A stretch of 64,000 nt of DNA, from assembly GCA_025201765.1 (NCBI GenBank), contig MU623372.1, positions 227,659-291,658 of the forward strand, read 5' to 3'. The position numbers and the translations under genes were made by a program. Shown in pieces: positions 46,301-54,713 of the stretch; within the stretch, counting starts at the first letter, position 1, and the number at the start of each line of letters is the position of its first letter. Under the pieces are notes generated by a model. The model was given only the letters and a program-made list of their open reading frames with translations, was not told the DNA's origin and searched no databases. Origin of the DNA: Daldinia sp. FL1419 (Eukaryota > Ascomycota > Sordariomycetes > Xylariales > Hypoxylaceae).

Positions 46301-47811
46301 CACGTAGCCTTAAAGAGCTTAAGAGCTCCCTCTTCCGTTTGACTAAGTTCATACTTAGAGGAGGGGGTACTTCCAGCAACTCCCGCATCCGACTCGATGA
46401 TTTCTTTCGAATGACGTATCACCTTCAAAAGAACACTGTCATCTTGGCCATACAATAAGAGACCATTGTAGTTGAATATGGCAACATAGTACCTGCTCCT
46501 GTGTTAGTACACAGTATATGAACAGATAGGAATAAAATATACCCTGACACCATCCATCTTCAACTACTTCGGCCAATATGATTATCCAATATGCTCCTAA
46601 ACATATTAACAATAAAAAGAAAATTATCAATATACATATTACTAAATAAAATCTCGTAAGCTTTAACAAACACCACATCCACCGCGCTTAATCAAACATA
46701 CTAAACATTTATTAAATCAAAAATAAAATTGAATAAAATCATAATCAATTTTTTTGTAAAACTAAAAAAAATTGGTACGCAGAGACTCTTAATATAATAA
46801 TAAAGCTGCTGAAAGAAGTTAAAGCGTGCAAAAATCGCAAAATAATAATACAACCTTCCAGTAGTAAGGACTTTATCAAATACTTTCAAATACTAATCGC
46901 GGGACACCAAAACCCAGACCTCTCTATCTCGTATATTATCATCCTCAATAACCATTCTACATTATACACAATAAATTACTCTATCGTAAATCATACCACT
47001 ACTCTTTACTAACCTATAACAACCTAAATCCTCTAGACACTCTATCCACATATCTTCAAAAGCTAGCACAATCTCATATAACAAAACCATTATAAAATAA
47101 GCTAAATAAATAAAAATAAACATATACTCTAAAAAATATAAGAGCTAATATCTCAACAATTCAAAAAAGGAATAGATCCTGTACCGCTACATCCGAGTTG
47201 GCATAGCATATTTAAATGCCAGTTGTTGTAGTGCCATACTCGCTAAAAGGTGCTGCGAAGTTGCAAAAAAATCATAATATTCGTGAAAAAAACTTCTATA
47301 CAACACTATCAATACCTACCATTACTTATTATTTAATTATATTTCGTTTTACAACTATTGGGCGTTATCAACTTCAATGCATTTGGACTCGACCATAATA
47401 AGACCTGCATAAATGCCCTTAACTTCTGAAATTAGCCGTTCTAGGCTAATCAGTCCAATCTCTGGCTACTTAATTAATCTAATAGCTTCACTCTCATCAT
47501 TACTAAGAATTGGCACAGGTGAGTTAGGCCTAGAGTGTTGAGAACTGGACAGCTCTTCTGTTCTTCATTGGCTGTTAGTTGGTCCCAAGATCTAGGTAGC
47601 TAAAAACTTACATTGGGATTCCTTCCCTTAACATATCGACAAGGTGAGGAAGATTATCACCCTCAATCAAGCTCGGATGATATGACTGTAGATGGTCTCG
47701 TATATCGCTATCAATATTGAGGAATGCAAGTTGACAACCCAAAACTGAACACCATAATTCCTGGCGGTGTTGGAGAAACTCTACGTATGCGGTTGGGTCC
47801 TGTGAAGGCAT
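40329..47811 (-). pseudogene. Est1-type DNA/RNA-binding-domain gene, RIP-damaged and split by a copia element
   Basis: The gene begins at ATG 47,811 with an exon holding a C2H2-like pattern (WCSVLGCQLAF...DHLQSYH), followed by a GTAAGT donor at 47,611. The next exon reads DESEAIRLIK, then PEIGLISLERLISEVKGIYA and GLIMVESKCIEVDN. It continues with MALQQLAFKYAMPTRM, FIYLAYFIMVLLYEI and AFEDMWIECLEDLG. A phase-2 intron (about 46,957-47,015) precedes MVIEDDNIRDREVW, TTGRLYYYFAIFARFNFFQQ and LYYYIKSLCVP. Frames further down contain LSAVDVVFVKAYEILFS, LRRLGDFNV and SEDFAIRNLIWVDK, ending at 45,958. On the far side of the transposon the frame resumes with WFFNDKINNGEKYFEIISM and QKERILWLG, ending at 40,329. 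This order matches fungal proteins with the Est1/SMG-type domain. At least ten in-frame TAA/TAG codons show it is dead. Function of the family in filamentous fungi is not established. Confidence 0.75.
40532..45957 (+). mobile_element. Complete Ty1/copia LTR retrotransposon, RIP-degraded
   Basis: The 5' LTR is 40,532-40,682 (starts TGTTGGATTAGTAAGCC) and the 3' LTR is 45,806-45,957 (ends TATTGTGTGACA). The copies share AAAAATAGCGTGGAAAAATTC. ATTTA flanks the element on both sides (40,527-40,531 and 45,958-45,962). A polypurine AAGGGGA lies just before the 3' LTR. The interior is extremely AT-rich. Between about 45,270 and 45,640 a frame with many TAA/TAG codons still shows a copia RNase H signature: AELFAL, then GLVIKDIEKFKMKFKYMDIY, and INYINLKNINVNGFIKMLLK. 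The element is 5.4 kb and sits inside the Est1-like gene. Confidence 0.88.
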
Positions 47812-49068
47812 GTTGGGAAGTTGAGAGTTGATCTACTGTTTACTGGGTAACGGAGAGGTACTGGATGAGCCTTTAAATATACTTTATAGGCGTCGCAAAA
47901 TGGTTCACATTTCTCTCGAGGCAACTAAGGCGGCCAATATAGTTGGCCAACAAAGTTACTGCCTAAGATCCGCATGGACTTGGCGTGATCGCTTTCAAGG
48001 CTTACAGTGGTAGTCTATCCTACGTATTACTACGCTTGTACCAATAAATACAATAATACGATGACATATTAAACCACCTCTATGGTAAGTAGACCGAGCC
48101 GTGGGTTTACTTCTTGCGGTTCTCAATAAAGTATTTCACCAATTCGTTGACAATATGATGAACAGGTAGTGTGTTTCTTCGTCTGCGATTGTGCTACCTA
48201 CTTTCCAGCCATATGTTTTGCCCATGTTCCGAACATGGAAAGAAAAAGTCCTTAGCGTGACTGAGCAAGTATTCCAACATGCTGAAAGCTCAGGGGGGTC
48301 TGTATCACGGAAATACCGAAACCGTTACTATCGCCACCCTACAACCCGCTTTTTAACGCCCTTCGCGTAGATATTCTGAATACCCAACAGCATGTGGACC
48401 TGGGCCTGATGGCTCCTGCTCCCATGACATTCCCCTGTCAATATTTCTAATGAAATATTCATACATTTACTTGGCAGCGGCGGTTTTACATGTAAGGTAG
48501 TCAGGGAGTGTTGCTGTGGATTGCGAGTTAGGTCTCATGGACAAGGCCATTTAGACGATGCTCGCCTTATGAAAGCCATGCAGGCAACCAAAACCGGCCA
48601 ACATAATTTGGACATCCCTCCAAATCTGAAACTAACTCGGAAAAGCTACAACGCTAAATGCTAGCGCATGTAGATAATGATAATATAGTTAAGGGTTATA
48701 TAGTGACTTTGAGCATCGCCGTGGGGGTCGTGTCTAGGAATGGGCGTCAGTATCATTTTACTGGTTTGGGATCTACGGATATTCTTGGCTTCTAGCTCGA
48801 CAGGGATTTACGTGGGTCTATGCTCTGCAAGTATATGGGAAGGCTTAACCTTTGGCCATGCGTCTCCTATAGTTAAGATCCATTCATTTACTTGTTGCGT
48901 AGCTCGGAACCATATTCATGTCAGGTACCAACACCTTGAACAAGCGAGCGAACCAACCGACGAACGAACCATCCGACGGTCGGACGGACGGATAACATAT
49001 AAATATCGAACATTCGAACGATCTCTTCATCCATTTCCAAATAGCGTTCGTTAAAAATACAGATAATC
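47812..49068. other. Intergenic between two divergent Est1-like copies
   Basis: About 1.25 kb between the starts of the dead minus-strand copy and the truncated plus-strand copy. Tandem (CGAAC)-like units with GGACGGACGG occur at 48,949-48,992. No gene with family features was found; the frame at 48,740-49,054 has none. Confidence 0.45.
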
Positions 49069-49599
49069 ATGCCGTCAAAGTCTTGGAAGGAGCAGAATGT
49101 CCAATCCCCCCCCATCGATAACAAAGTAATGGGGTAAGGATTATTCTCCTTCTTGATTTGGAAATTAGCTAACTCTCTAGATCATACTCTCGACCGTTTG
49201 TCGAAAATATTGAACCTGAGAGTTTCAGACCGAAAATGAAAGCGAAGTTGAGTCACTCCCAATGGGCAGTCTTATCAAAGGCACATACGATGATATTGGA
49301 GGCATGCCATAAGCTTTTTCACGAATCTCAAGATCCAAGCGCTTTTCAACTCTTGGCCCAAAATATATGGCGAAAAAGCGTCCATTTGCACCTAAGGTTA
49401 TTGAGAGATAACTTACCAGATTCTGCCGAGGATATGCTTGAATACTTTGACTTGACCTATTCGATGTATTGCCTTCTATATGAATACGTGCCCGCTTTGA
49501 AAGGCATTTGGACAAAATACTTAGCAAAGCTAGCACACTTCAGGTAAGCAAAGCCTCATAACCCGACTACACCGAACTAACGTATGGTAGGATGGTGTG
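49069..49599 (+). pseudogene. Est1-type domain gene truncated by an LTR insertion
   Basis: Exons 49069-49133 and 49181-49543, with 47-bp introns at 49,134-49,180 (GTAAGG..GCTAAC..TAG) and 49,544-49,590 (GTAAGC..ACTAAC..TAG). The product starts MPSKSWKEQNVQSPP and contains FVENIEPESFRPK, HTMILEACHKLFHESQDPSA and YFDLTYSMYCLLYEYVPALK, ending KLAHFR. The third exon opens with the Met expected after the conserved phase-2 intron. At base 49,596 the LTR terminus TGTGACG takes over, so the frame reads Met-Val-stop. About 145 residues remain of a family several hundred residues longer. There are no internal stops and all splice sites are good, so the 5' part may still be transcribed. Its N-terminus lacks the zinc-finger exon of the neighbouring copy. 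Confidence 0.75.
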
Positions 49600-50307
49600 A
49601 CGAACCTATACTCAAGTCCGTTAGAATATAGTACGTTGGCGTTCTTGATTTTAAGGTAACAGTATTAATACGGGTCAAGTGTCAAAGATACTGAAAGTGT
49701 TCGTCAGAAAGGCGTGGAGTCCTTTCTCTAATATGGGTTAAATATTAGATTTATTATTATTATTATTATTATCGTTTAACGCCCGGGGGAGCAGCTGATT
49801 GCTGCTCCATAGCTTCCCTAGGGGCATAAAGGGCGTACTAAGCTAAAATTTACTTTATAATACAGCAGCATATAGATACCCATCTAACAAATTAAATCCG
49901 TAAACATTCTTGCCAAACGGCACCTCCAGCTGCGCCCTCCCTGCGGCCGAGTGAGGGTAGTATTCAGCTTCCGCCTCTCTGATCCCTTTGTGGATCCTAG
50001 GATGTTATACATCCTTCCTAAGGCCTTTTCAGACCTTATATTCATCGTTCCGTAGAACTAGAGTCACACGCTAGATATCAGACTTAGATTGATAGCTGTC
50101 GAAACGAATGACTAGATACATGAAAAATGCTGTAGTTATATAGGTCCTCGTAGTCCTAATCATATTTCTCTCTCTCTCTTCCTACAGAGACCACTCTCTC
50201 TCTCTCTGTAGAGACACAGAGAGCCTTCTCTCTCTCCTTACAGAGAGCCTTGCCTCCTCCGAGGTTTATCCGATTCCGCAGGGTCTCTTGTGTCCTGATT
50301 CGTAACA
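49596..50307 (+). mobile_element. LTR of the TGTGACGAA family (about 712 bp), with inverted SINE
   Basis: Begins TGTGACGAA and ends TTCGTAACA, imperfect inverted termini with TG..CA ends. It includes the SINE in minus orientation at about 49,751-50,072 (TTATTATT tail first), lying between AATATTAGAT and AGATATCAGAC, which are altered and intact versions of the target duplication. Towards the 3' end are CT-rich runs and CTACAGAGAG repeats (50,168-50,250). The upstream flank is exon 3 of the Est1-like gene. Confidence 0.75.
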
Positions 50308-51260
50308 CTACGTCTTTGGAATAGGTCCAATATTGTTGCGTGTCGGACCAATTCTACACCAAGCCCGTTATGACAAGACTAGAAATATAAGCGTATGCAT
50401 CCGCTAGGCCAACGTGATAAGGCCAAGGTCAAGTGTATTATCAAGGTGTTACCACGGGGAAGAACAGAAGCGTCTATTTGTCTCCTGCCATTCGATTGCA
50501 GACCCTCGAAACTAGGTCGAGAGGAGACGGGGAGGAAGAGGAAGGGTTCTCACCTTAGCCCCTTGAATGACTCAACCACCAGGTTAGATCCCGAGGTAGA
50601 ATCTATCTTCGTATCCTCAGATCTATCCGGTAACTATCCCGGCTGAGGCCCAATATTTGGCTGGAGTGTCTGTCGTCATAGTTTCGCGAGATGGAGCTGA
50701 GCCCCTTACCAACGTGCAGCTGATGCTGGGCCTAGGACGAAGAGGTCGCCGTTTCTAGCTTCGTTGTCAGGCAAGCATCCGGTTCTGCTACTAGATACCA
50801 CCTAGCTTAGATACTCCAGGAAGGGAAGGGCGTTTGGCAAGGTATTCGCGCCGACCTAAGATTGACGATAGTTTCTCATGCAGGATTACACCCCTCGGCT
50901 ACGAAAATATGGCCTCGCCACGGACAGACCTCGGTGGTTTGATCATCTAGTGGAAGAATCCAGATCATAAATACGTTGCATGTGTGGAAAGAGAGAGAGA
51001 GAGAGACTGACAATCCAATCAGTCTAGCATCCCTTGGATGCAACCTCCTACATTTCACACCGCAGTCAGCGAATTCCACCAGGGTCGCGGCCGCCTCCAC
51101 CAGGCACTCTCCAGGAGGGTTATTCCCATCGTTTACATTGTGGATGTCTCTAATCTCGGATACTTCAGAGCAAGTTTGTTCGACCTGCCTCGTGTGGGAT
51201 GAACGATTCCTGGGTTCTCCCCTTTTCTCGTACCACCCATTAGGTTACTAGGCAAATTAT
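50308..51260 (+). repeat. Internal region of the TGTGACGAA LTR family (copy B)
   Basis: Follows the LTR directly and is the inverse counterpart of 24,740-26,300. No gag or pol homology is visible, so the family looks non-autonomous. The GC content is near normal and the sequence is less damaged than the copia element. Short frames at 50,395-50,646 and 50,876-51,100 are by-products. Confidence 0.6.
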
Positions 51261-52191
51261 GTAGCCAGATGTGACCATATAGTTAGATATACGTGACCTT
51301 CTGTTTGGCCTAACCTAATAACTAAGGTCATCTATGGACACTATAGGCTAGAGACGACGGATACTTCTCGAAATGCAACCCTAGCAGCGACCTCTACTCT
51401 TGGATAACCCAGAACTAATTGATTTCACAGCCTTTTATGTACCAACGCCTCCTCATCCCAGATCCCCCTTTCTGCCTATCACTGGGTTTCTAGGACGCGT
51501 CATGTTGTCAGATGTAATTATACAGTTAGACATAGCCCTCAGTCACTATCCCTGGAAGGCTTCGTCTGTCCAGCTGCGTATCCAGGTGGAAGGAAGCCCG
51601 TTGCTGTGTCCTTGATCGTATCCAATTATATCTCATCGGTCATGGCTACCTGGGCTCTTTTTTGGGGGGGCTGGCTGCCTTATTTCCCGCATAAGTGCCC
51701 ACAAGTAGAGGTATGGTTCAGCGCGAGACCGTAGTAACTGTATTCAATGGAAGTGGTACCTTGATAATTCCAAAGACCTCTTTCAAGTTCCAAGAGGGTC
51801 AGAAAAGATAACTCTAGGGGTTTTCTCATGATTAGCTAGTATATATTGCTCGCCTGCAGATGGGTGTGGAGAAATAGTGCTTTCCTAATTGGTAGTGTGA
51901 AGTGTTATCATAAGGGGGATGGAGGTACTTCTGAATCTCTGAACATAGAGATCTACCTAGGAGACATCTGACTACAACACTCACTTCCAAATTTGATCAT
52001 TATCCGTCAAAGTCAACACGCGTCTCGTATCATCTATCAAGGATAGCGTGTTGGTACAGGTTGCCCCACTTAACAAGTGAACATAAATAGGACCGTTCAT
52101 TCCCTCTGCCTCGATTTTTTTTTCCTTTCCCATTTCATTCCAATCTGTAGCATACTCGAATCTAGAAACCGTTTCTCACTCATTTATAAAT
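51261..52191. other. Unassigned sequence and promoter of the next gene
   Basis: Repeat similarity fades after about 51,300. The last 120 bp are pyrimidine-rich (run of T at 52,117-52,125), consistent with a promoter for the gene at 52,192. No other feature recognised. Confidence 0.4.
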
Positions 52192-52728
52192 ATGGCTCAC
52201 TCTAGAAGCGATAGCGGCTCAACCATTTTTAATGATACACGCGCCATCTTCCGCGATGAGGAAGGATGTAAAAGCGAGCATCAGAATCAATATTCTGTTT
52301 CTAGTGGGGCTAAAACTCTACGCAGGATGTGGCCGGAAGCACCGTCGAGCCCCAATGATCGTTCTCCCAAACGCCTCAAGATAGCCGATACGTCATTTGA
52401 TGGGGAGCTTCCTAACCAAATGATCAAAGCTGTCCTCGCCTGCGCCGAACAAGCAATTAAAAAGGACAAAGAAGACATTTTGTGCCACTTTATGGAGAGC
52501 GTGGAAAAATGTTACCAAGATGCCTGCCTTCAGTTTGAGGGAAAACGAGAAGGCCGCGTCCGGGAGTTGAAGTCGGTGATAAGCACGGACCAAATGTCGG
52601 AATGGCTTCAGGAATCTGATTGGAAGGACCAGGACATAACCACACGCCTGAGAAACATTGCTCTCCCCCTTTGGTCGATTGACCTTGCCACGAGCCGATT
52701 CGCCTCCCCCTCTAGTCCTAGCCACTAA
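52192..52728 (+). CDS. Hypothetical protein, 178 residues
   Basis: A single exon with a good start context (AATATGGCTC). The protein is hydrophilic. It has a Ser-rich N-terminus and a basic PKRLK segment at about residue 59 that could be a nuclear signal. A helical charged region follows (MIKAVLACAEQAIKKDKEDI ... FEGKREGRVRELKSVIST), then a Ser/Pro C-terminus. No domain, signal peptide or membrane segment was recognised. Codon composition looks normal for this genome, unlike the decayed repeats on its left. Probably a lineage-specific gene. Confidence 0.55.
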   Translation: MAHSRSDSGSTIFNDTRAIFRDEEGCKSEHQNQYSVSSGAKTLRRMWPEAPSSPNDRSPKRLKIADTSFDGELPNQMIKAVLACAEQAIKKDKEDILCHFMESVEKCYQDACLQFEGKREGRVRELKSVISTDQMSEWLQESDWKDQDITTRLRNIALPLWSIDLATSRFASPSSPSH

Positions 52729-53705
52729 GGAAATCGCGAGATGATTAGCCCATAAGGGCTGCTAGAGGTATGAAGATGAGGATTATGATGTGCTCATTGG
52801 CCGTAGGCCCCTTTTTGTTTGCGGTGCGGTAGCGATAATTCTCTTGTTAGTCATTAGGGAGTGGGACGTGGTATAGGTAGCATACAATTCGCTAACAGTT
52901 AATCTGGTGATACCTAATAGAAATAATTGGTCACATTCTCATTATATCGAACAGGACCACTGCAAGTAAATTGCCGTGCTGGCCTCCCATAAATCCCTCT
53001 TTCAGCTAATACATCTAGCCGACAACCCTAGTGCCTTATTTGTCTGTTGCCGCGTTCAGAACGCTGGGGATTAAAAGGTGCTTATCGGTTCGATATACAG
53101 AGAAAAAAACGATCGACGCACCTACAGTTCTGATCAACACGGAATAGAGCCTATTTAGATCGGCTACCTGTGACGAACCTATACTTCGGTACGTTGAAAT
53201 ATAGTACGTTGGGGTCTTGATTTTAAGGTAACAGTAGTAATACGAGTTATAAGTATCAAAAATATGCTAAAAATGTTCGTCAGGAAGGCTTGGAGTCCGT
53301 CCCTCTAAGTGTTGATAGTATATCAGGCTTAGAGCTTGTTTTCGTCACGCGATTTTTCTTTCGGCGCCGAGCAAGAGTGGAGTCCCGGCGGCCGAGCATA
53401 GTGTAGGCGGATATGCACAACCTCTACCAGGGTCGGGTTTCTCGAGGATGCGACGGAGGTTAGATGCCATTACCACCGGTCATATTAAGCGCGCGCACAT
53501 ATACTCGCGTACTGATACATATGATATAAAATCGAGAATGCGATTCTTTTTTTATTTTTTGTTTTTTATTTATTTTACATACCATGCAAAAGCAGTGCTT
53601 TTGCATATGAATACGGATTATTTAAATATGCTAACCACTACCTCCGCCATCACTATAAACTTAGTGTTTCTTTACCAAATCTAACAAGATCACTATTGAA
53701 AAAAA
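52729..53705. other. Intergenic with an LTR fragment
   Basis: Contains a truncated plus-strand copy of the TGTGACGAA LTR at about 53,169-53,345 (TGTGACGAACCTATACTTC ... TTGATTTTAAGGTAACAGTA). The rest has no recognised feature. Confidence 0.55.
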
Positions 53706-54713
53706 ATGAAGTCTTCTACCATCTTATTGGCGTTGCCCGTGTGGGCGATCCTGCCCACCTTCCTGCCAGACTTATGCATCTCTACCTCATCAATCACATT
53801 AGATGCAGACCGATCTGTTATGTCGGCAACGTACGCAAAAAATCCTTCTATCCCCTAATCTATACCTATCCATTAACTCGGCCCGCAGGATCGACGATGG
53901 ATTCGGTTGGCGATGCGTTGCTATCATGTCGTTTTCGAACCTTGATTTCCCCTCCGTATCGTATTCGTTCGAGCTAGTGCCTTGTTCGGGGCAGCAGATC
54001 ACTAGTATCCTTGTGCCCTTGGACGCCCCTGATGGGGAGGCGTATGTCACATGGTGGGTCGGTCATGCGGACAGCAACCAACATATACTCTCCCACTCAC
54101 TAACGCTGTTTCAAGGCAATGCTCCGGCTTGGCGCCGGTATGCAGCTACGTAAATATCATCAGGGGGTCCGAAAACCGTTCCATGGAGCTGCAGGTCCAC
54201 GGGACCGCCGGGTGTGTATCCGAAGCGTCGCAAGCCAGCACCGCACTCGTAACTACTACTTCAAGGTCTTCGAGCATTATCACGGCATCCCTACCCACCA
54301 TGCTTATCTCGGCGACCATCAGCCTTCCCACCTCGGGCTCGTACGCCCAGGCTAGTCCATCGGCGATAGCAGCTACTAGCCTCCGTTGGCCGCACATGCG
54401 GAATGGGACGATGATCCCGACCTGGGCCGTGTCGAATACCACCGCGGTCGAGACAGGCTGCCTATCTACGACAGCTACGAACACGGGCACAGCCCAAACT
54501 GCCTCGTCAAGCATCGGCGTAGTCACGAGTGGAAACTACTCCCGAAATCCAGCCGCCGTGCCAACTCCCACCCCGCTGTTCACCCAGTCCGGCCCAGGAT
54601 CGCCGGTGAGCTCCGCATCCACAATCGGCGTAAGCATTTTACCCGCCATGATAGTATCGGTTGTCTTGGCGATTATTATTCGAACAGGGATGCCCGCTGT
54701 TTTCGGGCTTTAG
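53706..54713 (+). CDS. Secreted, probably surface-anchored protein of unknown function
   Basis: Three exons: 53706-53830, 53889-54053 and 54116-54713, with introns of 58 and 62 bp (both with CTAAC/CTAAT branch sites); 295 residues. The N-terminus MKSSTILLALPVWAILPTFL is a signal peptide. The conserved-looking core contains four or more cysteines: DDGFGWRCVAIMSF, SYSFELVPCSGQQITSI, LDAPDGEAYVTWQCSGLAPV and VHGTAGC. Small ascomycete secreted proteins share the AYVTWQC pattern, but none has a function I can name. A long Ser/Thr-rich stretch follows, likely O-glycosylated, and the C-terminus is hydrophobic (ILPAMIVSVVLAIII), suggesting a GPI or membrane anchor. Both splice choices restore one frame and the cysteine pattern. 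Confidence 0.72.

Noticed and set aside
46258..46678. A small two-exon membrane-protein gene on the minus strand
   Set aside because: The hydrophobic frame overlaps a different minus-strand frame that matches the Est1-like family in order with its neighbours, so it is an accident of AT-rich decay.
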